In this document: positions 18,944-27,114 of the stretch, piece by piece | How positions within the stretch are numbered: position 1 is the stretch's first letter | Layout: each line of letters begins with the position of its first letter | Assembly (NCBI GenBank): GCA_001650895.1 | Contig: LXYH01000024.1 | Location: forward strand, 40,995-104,994 | Length of the DNA stretch: 64,000 nucleotides | Direction: 5' to 3' | From: Rhodobacteraceae bacterium EhC02 | Lineage (GTDB): Bacteria; Pseudomonadota; Alphaproteobacteria; Rhodobacterales; Rhodobacteraceae | Program-made: the position numbers and the translations under genes | Notes under the pieces: model-generated | Told to the model about the DNA's origin: nothing | Databases searched by the model: none | What the model saw: the letters and a program-made list of their open reading frames with translations, nothing else

Positions 18944-19894
18944 ATGGCCAAGGCTTTTGCATCGCAAGGCGACATGACCGAAAAGAAGATCACCTTCACC
19001 GAGGTGGGCAAGGACGTATATGCCTTCACCGCCGAGGGGGACCCGAATTCGGGTGTGATCATCGGCGATGACTCGGTCATGATCGTCGAGGCGCAGGCGA
19101 CGCCGCGTCTGGCCAACAAGGTGATCGATTGCGTGCGGTCCGTGACCGACAAGCCGATCAGCCATGTGGTGCTGACCCATTATCACGCGGTGCGGGTGCT
19201 GGGGGCCTCGGCCTTTGGCGCCAGCCAGATCATCATGGGTGACGCGGCCCGCGCCATGGTGGTGGAACGCGGCCAGGAAGACTGGGACAGCGAATTCCAG
19301 CGTTTCCCGCGTCTGTTCGAAGGCCATGAAAGCATCCCCGGCCTGACATGGCCCACCACGACCTTCAGCGATGACATGACCGTCTACCTGGGCAAGCGCC
19401 GGATTGACCTGATGCATCTGGGCCGCGCCCATACGGCGGGGGATATCGTGATCCATGTGCCGGATCAGAACGTGATGTTCACGGGCGATATCGTGGAATA
19501 CCACTCGGCCTGCTATTGCGGCGACGGGCATTTCAGCGATTGGGGCGATACGCTGGATGCCATCGCCTCGTTCCAGGTGGATGCCATCGCGCCGGGGCGC
19601 GGGGATGCGCTGATGGGGCAGGACATGGTCACCGCCGCGATCGAGAATACGCGCAATTTCGTCGAGAGCACCTATGCCGCCGCCGCCCGCGTCGCCGCAC
19701 GTGGTGGCAGCCTGAAAGAGGCATGGGATGCCGTGCGCGCTGCTTGTGACCCGAAGTTCAAGGATTACGCGATCTATGAACACTGCCTGCCCTTCAACGT
19801 GGCCCGCGCCTATGACGAGGCGCGCGGCATCGACACGCCCCGCATCTGGACCGCGCAGCGCGATCTCGAGATGTGGGCGGCCCTTCAGGGCTGA
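18944..19894 (+). CDS. MBL-fold protein with altered metal site
   Basis: A 316-residue metallo-beta-lactamase-fold protein. The usual HxHxDH motif reads THYHAVRVLG: both first-site histidines are kept, but Asp and the third His are Val and Arg. The third site-1 ligand (HLGRAHTAGD) and the bridging Asp (VMFTGD) are present, while the late PGHGD-type motif reads APGRGD. All three residues special to the second metal site are therefore replaced, and the protein may bind one metal. ATG 18944 is preceded by GAAAGGACGA. It lies within the homogentisate cluster; the substrate is unknown. Confidence 0.8.
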   Translation: MAKAFASQGDMTEKKITFTEVGKDVYAFTAEGDPNSGVIIGDDSVMIVEAQATPRLANKVIDCVRSVTDKPISHVVLTHYHAVRVLGASAFGASQIIMGDAARAMVVERGQEDWDSEFQRFPRLFEGHESIPGLTWPTTTFSDDMTVYLGKRRIDLMHLGRAHTAGDIVIHVPDQNVMFTGDIVEYHSACYCGDGHFSDWGDTLDAIASFQVDAIAPGRGDALMGQDMVTAAIENTRNFVESTYAAAARVAARGGSLKEAWDAVRAACDPKFKDYAIYEHCLPFNVARAYDEARGIDTPRIWTAQRDLEMWAALQG

Positions 19895-19904
19895 GGCTTC
19901 GGGG

Positions 19905-20108
19905 ATGGCGGGCAAATACGGACCCTCGCGTGGCGAGTTGAAACTGCGGCTGGCCGTGTCCCTTTTCGGGCTGGCGCTGATGGTCTTTGCCCTGCTCACG
20001 CGCGGCTTCGGCGGTATCGCCATGATCGAGGTGGTGCTGATCGCGGGCACATTCTTTGGCGGCTCGGCGGTCTGGTCCGCCCGGGCGCTCATGCGAAAGG
20101 ACGACTGA
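19905..20108 (+). CDS. Small two-helix membrane protein
   Basis: A 67-residue protein with a basic N-terminus (MAGKYGPSRGELKLR) and two hydrophobic segments, about residues 15-34 (LAVSLFGLALMVFALLTRGF) and 39-58 (MIEVVLIAGTFFGGSAVWSA). The preceding stop is 10 nt upstream and GGGG lies at 19901-19904. Its stop overlaps the next start as TGATG. I do not recognise the family. Tight coupling to the FAD hydroxylase suggests a role in the same step or in membrane association. Confidence 0.65.
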   Translation: MAGKYGPSRGELKLRLAVSLFGLALMVFALLTRGFGGIAMIEVVLIAGTFFGGSAVWSARALMRKDD

Positions 20109-21727
20109 TGAACAAGATCTTCGAGGTTCCGCTTTATCCCTATACCCGCAGCGCCGATCAGGACGCGGTCACCCCGGCCCATCACCGGGTGGTCATCGTG
20201 GGGGCGGGTCCCGTCGGGCTGGCTGCCGCGATCGACCTTGCGCAGCAGGGGATCGAGGCGCTGGTCGTGGACGAGAACGACAAGGTCAGTTTCGGCAGCC
20301 GGGCAATCTGTTTTGCCAAGCGCACGATTGAGATCGCGGACCGTCTGGGCTGCGGCACACCGCTGGTGGACAAGGGCGTGCAATGGAACATCGGCAAGGT
20401 CTTTTTCGACGATCGCAAGGTCTATGACTTCAACCTGCTGCCTGAGGATGGCCACAAGCGTCCCGCCTTCATCAACCTGCAACAGTATTATTTCGAGGAC
20501 TACCTGGTCAAACGCGCGCGCGAGATCGAGGCGGCGGGCGCGCCGCTGGAACTGCGCGGGGGCAACAAGGTGACAGCCGTCAGCGATCGCGGCGACCATG
20601 TGGATCTGCAGATCGATACACCCGAAGGCCCCTATACGATCACCGCCGATTACATCATCGCATGTGACGGGGCGGCCAGCCCGATCCGGTCGATGATGGG
20701 GCTGGATTTCGTGGGCCGTGTCTTCGAGGACAATTTCCTGATCGCCGATGTGATCATGGAGGCGGATTTCCCGACCGAGCGCTGGTTCTGGTTCGACCCG
20801 CCCTTCAACAAGGGTCAATCGGCGCTGCTGCACAAGCAGCCCGATGGCGTCTGGCGAATCGACCTGCAACTGGGCTGGGACATCGACAAGGCCGAGGAAA
20901 AGAAGCCGGAAAACGTCATTCCCCGCCTCAAGGCGATGCTGGGCGACGATGTGGAATTCAGCCTTGAATGGGTCTCGATCTACACGTTCCAGTGCCGCCG
21001 GATGGAACGCTTCCGCCACAACCGCGTGATCTTTGCGGGCGACAGCGCCCATCAGGTCAGCCCCTTTGGCGCGCGCGGGGCCAATTCCGGCCTGCAGGAT
21101 ACCGACAATCTGGCGTGGAAGCTGAAGCTGGTGCTGGAAGGCCGCGCCCCTGAGGCGCTGCTGGACAGCTACGATGCGGAGCGTGTCCATGGCGCGGATG
21201 AGAACATCCTGAACTCGTCCCGCTCGACCGATTTCATCACGCCCAAATCCGCGATCAGCCGGATTTTCCGCGATGCCGTGCTGGACCTGAGCGAGCATCA
21301 CGCCTTTGCGCGGCCCCTGGTCAATTCGGGGCGGTTGTCGATGCCCTGCACCTATGACGGATCGCCGCTCAACAGCCCCGATGCATTGGCCAGCGGGCCT
21401 GCGCGCACGCGCCCCGGATCGCCCTGCCCCGATGTGGCGCTTGGCAATGCCTTTCTGCTGGACGGGTTGGGCGACAGGTTCACGCTGCTGACGGTGAATG
21501 CCGAGGCCCCGGACAGCCTGACCGAGGGCGGGATCGACGTCGCGCGACTGGCCCTGACCAGCAAGGACGATGCCACCGGCGCGCTGGCCGCGCGCTATCT
21601 GGGCGATGCGCCTGCCGCCGTCTACCTGATCCGGCCCGATCAGCATGTGGCGGCACGTTTCCCCGACTATGACGAGGATGCCATCCGCGCAGCAATCCGC
21701 CGCGCCACCGGACAGGAGATGCATTGA
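20108..21727 (+). CDS. FAD-dependent aromatic hydroxylase (MhpA/MhaA-like)
   Basis: Class A flavoprotein monooxygenase of 539 residues. It has the FAD-binding VVIVGAGPVGLAAAIDLA, the ACDGAASPIRSMMG (DG) motif and the second FAD motif RVIFAGDSAHQVSPFGARGANSG, followed by a thioredoxin-like C-terminal domain. These enzymes hydroxylate phenolic acids with NAD(P)H. Being next to hmgA-fahA and followed by a DUF2783 protein, a 3-hydroxyphenylacetate 6-hydroxylase (MhaA type, producing homogentisate) is a good candidate. This substrate is inferred from context. 3-(3-hydroxyphenyl)propionate hydroxylase is the alternative family match. Confidence 0.85.
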   Translation: MNKIFEVPLYPYTRSADQDAVTPAHHRVVIVGAGPVGLAAAIDLAQQGIEALVVDENDKVSFGSRAICFAKRTIEIADRLGCGTPLVDKGVQWNIGKVFFDDRKVYDFNLLPEDGHKRPAFINLQQYYFEDYLVKRAREIEAAGAPLELRGGNKVTAVSDRGDHVDLQIDTPEGPYTITADYIIACDGAASPIRSMMGLDFVGRVFEDNFLIADVIMEADFPTERWFWFDPPFNKGQSALLHKQPDGVWRIDLQLGWDIDKAEEKKPENVIPRLKAMLGDDVEFSLEWVSIYTFQCRRMERFRHNRVIFAGDSAHQVSPFGARGANSGLQDTDNLAWKLKLVLEGRAPEALLDSYDAERVHGADENILNSSRSTDFITPKSAISRIFRDAVLDLSEHHAFARPLVNSGRLSMPCTYDGSPLNSPDALASGPARTRPGSPCPDVALGNAFLLDGLGDRFTLLTVNAEAPDSLTEGGIDVARLALTSKDDATGALAARYLGDAPAAVYLIRPDQHVAARFPDYDEDAIRAAIRRATGQEMH

Positions 21728-21930
21728 TGACCGCCGATCTGATCCTGACACCCAATATGGACAGGCCCGATGACATCTATGCCGATCTGCTGGCCGCGCA
21801 TGAAGGGCTGAGCAAGGATGACAGCGACGCGTTGAACGCGCGGCTGATCCTGATCCTGATGAACCATATCGGGCAGCGAAGCGTTCTGGCGCAGGCCTTG
21901 GCCGCCGCCCGCGCGCCTACGGGAAGCTGA
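21727..21930 (+). CDS. DUF2783 small protein, probable hydroxylase partner
   Basis: A 67-residue acidic protein. The family pattern is IYADLLAAHEGLSKDDSDALNARLILILMNHIG, a helical stretch conserved in DUF2783. Its ATG overlaps the hydroxylase stop (TGATG), so the two should be made together. In Pseudomonas putida U the homogentisate-forming 3-hydroxyphenylacetate hydroxylase needs a small coupling protein (MhaB) of similar size; equating it with DUF2783 is my inference. It is the last gene before a terminator. Confidence 0.75.
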   Translation: MTADLILTPNMDRPDDIYADLLAAHEGLSKDDSDALNARLILILMNHIGQRSVLAQALAAARAPTGS

Positions 21931-21938
21931 CCCACCCT

Positions 21939-21959
21939 TTCACCTTGCCGGAAATACCC
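21939..21959 (+). repeat. Intergenic repeat, degenerate copy
   Basis: TTCACCTTGCCGGAAATACCC resembles the 18869 repeat at 17 of 21 positions (against the 39821 copy). It lies between the DUF2783 stop and the terminator, like the other copies. Less certain than the four clear copies. Confidence 0.4.
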
Positions 21960-21962
21960 GCG

Positions 21963-22000
21963 ATCCCCCGCTTGCCAAGCTGCGCAACGCGGGGGATTTT
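21963..22000 (+). terminator. Intrinsic terminator after the hydroxylase operon
   Basis: A perfect 9-bp stem ATCCCCCGC (21963-21971) / GCGGGGGAT (21989-21997) is extended inward by TTGC/GCAA and followed by TTTT. It closes the hmgA-to-DUF2783 gene run and separates it from the decarboxylase promoter. Confidence 0.75.
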
Positions 22001-22022
22001 CGTTGCGTCTGCGTGATACATG

Positions 22023-22046
22023 ATATAGTTATCATGTTAACTATAT
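22023..22046. promoter_or_regulatory. Operator candidate upstream of the decarboxylase-hpaI-gntR operon
   Basis: A perfect 9-bp inverted repeat, ATATAGTTA and TAACTATAT, with a 6-bp spacer ends directly before the ribosome-binding site at 22047-22052. TATAGT (22024-22029) inside the left arm could be a -10 box. The central 14 bp (22028-22041) match the hpaR/hpaF palindrome at 40430-40443 at 11 positions. The binder could therefore be HpaR or the operon's own GntR protein. Confidence 0.55.
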
Positions 22047-22059
22047 GGGAGGCACGGAC

Positions 22060-23475
22060 ATGCGCTGGGACGAATTTCCGAAATGGGGCCGCTGGGCCGC
22101 CGACTGGGCCGGACGCTATCATGCAGGCCTGCGGGACCGGCCCGTGCGGGCGCAGACCCGCCCCGGTGACATTCTGGCCGCCCTGCCCGCGCATCCGCCG
22201 GAAACCGCGCAGCCGATGGACGCGATCATCGCGGATTTCGAATCCATCGTGATGCCGGGGATCACCCATTGGCAGCACCCACGGTTCTTTGCCTATTTCC
22301 CGTCCAATGCCTCGCCCGCCGCCGTGCTGGCAGATCATCTGGTGACGGTGATGGCCCCGCAATGCATGCTGTGGCAGACCTCGCCCGCCGCGACCGAGAT
22401 GGAGACGCGGATGATGGATTGGCTGCGCCAGTCCATCGGGCTGCCCGAGGGGTTTGCGGGCGTCATTCAGGACAGCGCCAGTTCCGCCACGCTGGCCGCC
22501 GTGCTGGTGATGCGCGAACGCGCGCTGGAATGGGACGGGAATGCCAATGGTCTGCCGGGGCAGAAGGTGCTGCGCGTCTATTGCTCGGCCGAGGTGCATT
22601 CCTCGGTTGACCGGGCGATCTGGATTGCCGGGATCGGACAGGCCAATCTGGTGCGTATTCCCACGACCGGCCCGCTGCGCGGGATGGATGTGGCAGCACT
22701 TGAGGCGGCTGTGATTGCCGACAAGGCGGCGGGTTACCTGCCTGCGGGCGTGATTGCCTGCACGGGTGGCACGGGCACGGGTGCTTGCGATGATATTGCG
22801 GGGGTTTGTGCAGTGGCGCAGGCCCACGGGCTTTATAGCCATGTGGATGCGGCATGGGCGGGGGCGGCGATGATCTGCCCCGAGTTCCGCGATCTTTGGA
22901 CGGGGGTCGAGATGGCGGATTCGGTGGTGTTCAACCCGCATAAATGGCTGGGCACGCAGTTCGATCTGTCGGCGCATTTCATCCGCTCGCCTGCGGACCT
23001 GACACGGACTCTGGCGATCCAGCCGGAATACCTCAAGACGCAAGGGGCGGACGGGATCATCAACTATTCGGAATGGTCGATCCCGCTGGGCCGGCGGTTC
23101 CGGGCGCTCAAGCTGTGGTTCCTGATCCGCGCCTATGGGTTGGAGGGCTTGCGCGGCATGATCCGTAATCATGTGGCGTGGTCTCAGGACTTGGCCGAAC
23201 GCTTGCGCGCGACGCCGGGGTTCGAGATCGTGACGGAGCCGGCGCTGTCGCTGTTCACCTTCCGCTATGCGCCAGAGGGTGGCGATGCCGAGGCGCTGAC
23301 GCAGGGCTTGTTGACTGCTGTCAATGATGACGGGCGGATTTATCTGACCCAGACGCGGGTGAACGGGGATTACGTCATTCGCTTTCAGGCTGGACAATTC
23401 GATGCCACAAAGGCGGATATCGACATGGCCTATGACGTGATCGTCGAGATGGCCGCACATCTGGTGAAAGGATAA
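22060..23475 (+). CDS. PLP-dependent aromatic-L-amino-acid decarboxylase family enzyme
   Basis: Group II decarboxylase of 471 residues. The PLP lysine is K295 in VFNPHKWLGTQFD, HVDAAWAGAAMICPE supplies the PLP-interacting Asp, and HWQHPRFFAYFPSNAS is the substrate-side loop of the aromatic amino acid decarboxylases. Likely substrates are tyrosine, DOPA, tryptophan or phenylalanine, giving tyramine-like amines. GGGAGG at 22047-22052 fixes ATG 22060 over 22045. It is followed 3 nt later by an HpaI aldolase and then a GntR gene. Confidence 0.88.
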   Translation: MRWDEFPKWGRWAADWAGRYHAGLRDRPVRAQTRPGDILAALPAHPPETAQPMDAIIADFESIVMPGITHWQHPRFFAYFPSNASPAAVLADHLVTVMAPQCMLWQTSPAATEMETRMMDWLRQSIGLPEGFAGVIQDSASSATLAAVLVMRERALEWDGNANGLPGQKVLRVYCSAEVHSSVDRAIWIAGIGQANLVRIPTTGPLRGMDVAALEAAVIADKAAGYLPAGVIACTGGTGTGACDDIAGVCAVAQAHGLYSHVDAAWAGAAMICPEFRDLWTGVEMADSVVFNPHKWLGTQFDLSAHFIRSPADLTRTLAIQPEYLKTQGADGIINYSEWSIPLGRRFRALKLWFLIRAYGLEGLRGMIRNHVAWSQDLAERLRATPGFEIVTEPALSLFTFRYAPEGGDAEALTQGLLTAVNDDGRIYLTQTRVNGDYVIRFQAGQFDATKADIDMAYDVIVEMAAHLVKG

Positions 23476-23478
23476 CCG

Positions 23479-24252
23479 ATGCCCGCCCCCGTCAACCGTT
23501 TCAAGGCGGCGCTGGCCGCCGGTCAGATGCAATATGGCTGCTGGGCGGGCTTCGGTGACGCTTATGCGACCGAGGTGATGTCGACCGCTGGGTTCGACTG
23601 GCTGGTGATCGACGGCGAACATGCGCCCAATGACATCCGCAGTATCATGGCGCAGTTGCAGGTGCTGGAGGGCAAGGAGGGCAGTCACCCCGTCGTGCGT
23701 CTGCCCATGGGCGAGGCCTGGCTGATCAAGCAGGCGCTGGATATCGGCGCGCAGACCCTGCTGATCCCGATGGTGGAAAGTGCAGAACAGGCGCGGGATC
23801 TGGTGCGGGCAATGCGCTATCCGCCCGAAGGCATCCGGGGGTCGGGGGCGGCGCTGGCGCGGGCGTCACGTTTTGCGGCGATCCCGGATTATATCCGCAC
23901 CGCCAATGAGCAGATGTGTCTGCTGGTGCAGGTGGAAACCGTCAAGGGGATGGACGCGCTGGACGCCATTCTGGCGGTGGACGGCGTGGACGGGGTGTTC
24001 ATCGGGCCCTCTGACCTTGCCGCCGATATGGGGCACCGGGGCGACAGCACGCAGCCGGAGGTGCGCGCGGCGATCCAGGATGCGCTGGGCCGGATTGCGG
24101 CGTCGGACAAGGCGGCGGGGATATTGGCGCTGGATCACGACACCGCCCGCGATTACCGCGACTGGGGCGCGCAGTTCCTGGCGGTGGGCATCGACGTGGT
24201 GCTGCTGGCCCGTGCCGCCCGCAATCTGGCAGCGCGCTGGACCAAGGGCTGA
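23479..24252 (+). CDS. hpaI: HpaI-type 4-hydroxy-2-oxoheptanedioate aldolase
   Basis: Class II aldolase that cleaves 4-hydroxy-2-oxoheptanedioate to pyruvate and succinate semialdehyde, the final homoprotocatechuate step. Family signatures are [45 protein letters not shown], the metal-binding Glu in [13 protein letters not shown] and Asp in [17 protein letters not shown]. Length is 257 residues. It is separated from hpaFEDGH by 17 kb and sits in a three-gene operon with the decarboxylase and a GntR regulator. Related 2-oxo-acid aldolases with other substrates cannot be ruled out. Confidence 0.88.
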   Translation: MPAPVNRFKAALAAGQMQYGCWAGFGDAYATEVMSTAGFDWLVIDGEHAPNDIRSIMAQLQVLEGKEGSHPVVRLPMGEAWLIKQALDIGAQTLLIPMVESAEQARDLVRAMRYPPEGIRGSGAALARASRFAAIPDYIRTANEQMCLLVQVETVKGMDALDAILAVDGVDGVFIGPSDLAADMGHRGDSTQPEVRAAIQDALGRIAASDKAAGILALDHDTARDYRDWGAQFLAVGIDVVLLARAARNLAARWTKG

Positions 24253-24261
24253 GGCCGCGGC

Positions 24262-24912
24262 GTGGCGGGGCAGACCGAAACCATCGTGGCCGCGATCCTT
24301 GGCGCGATCGAGACGGGCAGCCTGCGTCCCGGCGGGCTGATCGACGAGCAGGAGCTGATCGAGGCGCATGACGTGTCACGCACGCCGGTGCGCGAGGCGC
24401 TGATCCAGCTGGAAACCGCCGGACTGATCCGTCGCCTGCCGCGCAAGGGGGCGGTAGTGTTCAAGCCTACGCTTGAGGAGTTTCTGGCGATCCTCGAGGT
24501 GCATGCCAAGCTGGAAGGTCAGGCCGCAGGGCTGGCCGCGCGGCGTTTGTCCGAGGCCCATGCAAGCGCGCTGGAAGCGGCGGTTGCCGCCTGCGAAGAT
24601 CACGCGGCGCGGCTGGGGGATGCGGAACCGGATCGCTATTACCAGCTGAACATGGATTTTCACCGCGTTGTGGCCGAGGCGGCGGGCAATCCGTTCCTGC
24701 TGGAAATGATCAAGACCAATGCGCGCAAGCTGATGGCCTATTACCGGGCGCGCTATCATTATGCGGGTGCCATCGGGGCATCGGCGCGGGATCACCGGGC
24801 GATTGCCGCGCTGATCGTGGCGCGGCGGTCGGACGAAGCCGAGGCCGCGATGGCGCGGCATGTGCAGTTCGATCAGGTGACGGCGATGGATCTGCTGGCG
24901 GTGCTGGGCTGA
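24262..24912 (+). CDS. GntR-family regulator with FCD domain
   Basis: A 216-residue FadR-subfamily regulator starting at GTG 24262, 9 nt after hpaI. The winged helix-turn-helix is LIDEQELIEAHDVSRTPVREALIQLETAGLIRRLPRKGAVV. The FCD domain follows, with helices carrying acidic and histidine ligands (NMDFHRVV, DHRAIAALI, ARHVQFDQV). FCD proteins bind carboxylic acids, often via a metal. Its place as last gene of the operon suggests autoregulation through the inverted repeat at 22023-22046. Confidence 0.9.
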   Translation: MAGQTETIVAAILGAIETGSLRPGGLIDEQELIEAHDVSRTPVREALIQLETAGLIRRLPRKGAVVFKPTLEEFLAILEVHAKLEGQAAGLAARRLSEAHASALEAAVAACEDHAARLGDAEPDRYYQLNMDFHRVVAEAAGNPFLLEMIKTNARKLMAYYRARYHYAGAIGASARDHRAIAALIVARRSDEAEAAMARHVQFDQVTAMDLLAVLG

Positions 24913-24978
24913 ATTTTTGACGCCGTGCCTGCGGCTGGCGTCGGGGTTCGAGAATGCATGACAAGATGAAAGCGGGGG

Positions 24979-25695
24979 TCAGCCTCGTGCCTTGGTCTGC
25001 TCGAAAAAGCGGGCGATGCTTTCGGCGAAAGGTTGCGTGTCGGCGGGTTCTGCCAGCGAGGCGCGCGCGCGGCTGACCACGTCGGCGGGTTTGTCATCTT
25101 TCAGGTGTTCGATCAGCGCGGCGATGAAGCCGGGCGTCATCTCGGGGTGGTATTGGGTTGTGTAGATATGGTTGCCAATCGCAAAGCCGCCAATGGGGCA
25201 TTCGGGTGATGTCGAGAGGCGGCGCGCCTGCGCAGGCAGGGCGGTAACCTGTTCCACATGGGCAGCATAAAGCCCGGTGGTTGCGGGGAGTATGGTCATC
25301 CATGGGGCTGGCGTCGTGGTATGGGTTTCCGTGCGCCCAAAGACCCAGCCGCCGGGATTGGGGCCGACCTGCCCGCCCAGAGCGAGGGCAATCGCCTGAT
25401 GCCCGAAGCAGGCCCCGAACAGGGGCTGCCGCGCGGTGACGATCTGCCGGATCAGCGCCATCAGATCGGCGATCCAGGGATCGGGGTCATGCACGGAAGC
25501 CGGGCTGCCGGTGATCATCACGCCATCGAAACGGCTGATATCATCCGGAAAGACACCGTCCTTGACCGAAAAGGATTGGACCGTCCAGCCGGGGCGGACA
25601 AGATGGATCAGGGTCTGGAACTTTTCGGAATCGCGGGGGTGGGCCCTGGCGAAATCGCTTTCGTCTGTATTGGCCATAAGAAGTGCCAGATGCAT
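24979..25695 (-). CDS. Class I glutamine amidotransferase-like gamma-glutamyl hydrolase candidate
   Basis: A 238-residue stand-alone class I amidotransferase. The nucleophile elbow is LFGACFGHQ with C96, and the remainder of the triad, H183 and E185, sits in TQYHPEM. MITGSPASVHD is the usual substrate-side loop. No synthase partner is fused. In polyamine and aniline catabolism such proteins (PuuD-like, TdnT/AtdA2-like) hydrolyse gamma-glutamyl amides. Divergence from a P450 / glutamine-synthetase-like operon fits that role, but GMP-synthase-like amidotransferases of unknown function look the same. Confidence 0.8.
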   Translation of the reverse strand: MHLALLMANTDESDFARAHPRDSEKFQTLIHLVRPGWTVQSFSVKDGVFPDDISRFDGVMITGSPASVHDPDPWIADLMALIRQIVTARQPLFGACFGHQAIALALGGQVGPNPGGWVFGRTETHTTTPAPWMTILPATTGLYAAHVEQVTALPAQARRLSTSPECPIGGFAIGNHIYTTQYHPEMTPGFIAALIEHLKDDKPADVVSRARASLAEPADTQPFAESIARFFEQTKARG

Positions 25696-25758
25696 CGCGC
25701 GATCGCTCCGGTAGGTCCTGATTTCTCTTTACATATTTATATCCGCTTTTAATATACA

Positions 25759-25770
25759 TAACAGGTTAAC
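25759..25770. promoter_or_regulatory. HpaR-like operator candidate in the amidotransferase / P450 gap
   Basis: TAACAGGTTAAC lies in an AT-rich divergent intergenic region of 115 bp. The core TAAC-N2-GTTA is the same as in the hpaR/hpaF palindrome (10 of 12 bases identical). It sits 40 bp before the P450 ATG. Confidence 0.4.
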
Positions 25771-25810
25771 GACAAGTCCCAATCGGGGCGGCTGACGGAA
25801 AGGTGACGCG

Positions 25811-27070
25811 ATGACGGTCTGGTCCCCCAATGACGACGGTTTCGCCGATCTGACCAGTCACGACACCTTCGTGCGGGGCGTGCCGCATAACACCTTCGCC
25901 CGCCTGCGCCGTGACGATCCGGTGCACTGGACAGACTGGGATCAGGGGCAAGGCTTCTGGTCGATCACGCGCCATGCCGACATCACCGAGATGAACCGGC
26001 AGCCGGATGTCTTTTCCTCGGCGCGGGGGATCCGCATGGAGGATCAGACCTACGAGGAATACCTGGCGCGGCGCACCTTTCAGGAGACCGACCCGCCCGA
26101 GCACATGCAGACGCGGGTCAAGGTGGCGCGGGCGTTTTCAAAGCCGGTGATCGCGGAATACGAGCAGGATATCCGCGATCTGTGCGACGAGATCCTGGAC
26201 CAGGCACTGGAGGCGCGGGAGTTCGATGCGACCAAGGCCATCGCGCGGCAATTGCCGATGCGGATGCTGGGCCGCATCCTGGGCACGCCCGAGGCCGACC
26301 TGCCCTGGCTGGTGGAAAAGGGCGATGCGCTGATCGCCAACACGGACCCCGATTTCACCGACCATGTACTGGACAAGATGGACACGGACGCGTTCCGCAT
26401 GATGCCCTTCAACTCGCCCGCCGGGGCGGAGCTTTATCAATACGCCAAGGAATTGATGGAGCATAAGGCGCGCACCGGCGACACCAACGGGATCCTGAAC
26501 CTGATCCTGAATCCGGGGCGCGATGGCGGCGTGATCAGCGAGACGGAGTTTCGCAATTTCTTTTGCCTGCTGGTGGCGGCGGGCAATGACACCACGCGCT
26601 ATTCCATCGCCGCCGGCATTCAGGCGATGTGTCATCAGCCGGAACTTCTGGGCCAGATGCAGGCAGGTGGCGCCGTCTGGGACACGGCCGCGGACGAGAT
26701 CATCCGCTGGGCCACGCCCGCGATCTATTTCCGCCGCACCGCCACGCGCGACGTCGAGATGCATGGCAAGACGATCCGCGAGGGGGACAAGGTGCTGTAC
26801 TGGTTCGCCTCGGCCAATCGCGACGAGACGGTCTTCGACGATCCGTTCCGGGTCGATCTGGCGCGCAGCCCCAACAAGCATCTGAGTTTCGGTCAGGGCG
26901 GGCCGCATATCTGCCTTGGCATGTGGCTGGCACGGCTGGAGGTGCGGGTGCTGTTCGAGGAACTGTCGAAACGGCTGCGGTCGATCGAGCCTGCGGGGCC
27001 GCACGAATTCCTGCGCTCGAATTTCGTGGGCGGTATCAAGACGCTGCCGGTGCGGATCGTGCCTGCATGA
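25811..27070 (+). CDS. Cytochrome P450
   Basis: Soluble bacterial P450 of 419 residues. The heme ligand is C368 in FGQGGPHICLGMWLAR; the spacing has one residue more than the classical FGxGxHxC motif, as in many CYP124/125/142-like enzymes. The I-helix oxygen-activation motif VAAGNDTTR lies near residue 257, the ExxR in DEIIRW near 296, and FQETDPPEHMQTR is the C-helix region. It needs a ferredoxin, and one is encoded two genes downstream. No reductase is in the window. The substrate is unknown; with a glutamine-synthetase-like ligase next door it could oxidise a modified amine. Confidence 0.93.
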   Translation: MTVWSPNDDGFADLTSHDTFVRGVPHNTFARLRRDDPVHWTDWDQGQGFWSITRHADITEMNRQPDVFSSARGIRMEDQTYEEYLARRTFQETDPPEHMQTRVKVARAFSKPVIAEYEQDIRDLCDEILDQALEAREFDATKAIARQLPMRMLGRILGTPEADLPWLVEKGDALIANTDPDFTDHVLDKMDTDAFRMMPFNSPAGAELYQYAKELMEHKARTGDTNGILNLILNPGRDGGVISETEFRNFFCLLVAAGNDTTRYSIAAGIQAMCHQPELLGQMQAGGAVWDTAADEIIRWATPAIYFRRTATRDVEMHGKTIREGDKVLYWFASANRDETVFDDPFRVDLARSPNKHLSFGQGGPHICLGMWLARLEVRVLFEELSKRLRSIEPAGPHEFLRSNFVGGIKTLPVRIVPA

Positions 27071-27114
27071 ACAACATGCGCGGGGCAAACCCGCGCCTCA
27101 GGGAGAAAGACAAG

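Noticed and set aside
18848..21751. Long open frame of 967 codons on the minus strand
   Set aside because: It lies opposite fahA end, the MBL-fold protein and the FAD hydroxylase, all of which have clear family motifs. High G+C codon bias leaves the opposite strand open, and its translation shows no domain.
24919..24942. GACGCC/GGCGTC hairpin between gntR and the amidotransferase gene
   Set aside because: The run of T lies before the stem on the plus strand and an A-tract follows it on the minus strand, so it cannot terminate either gene.
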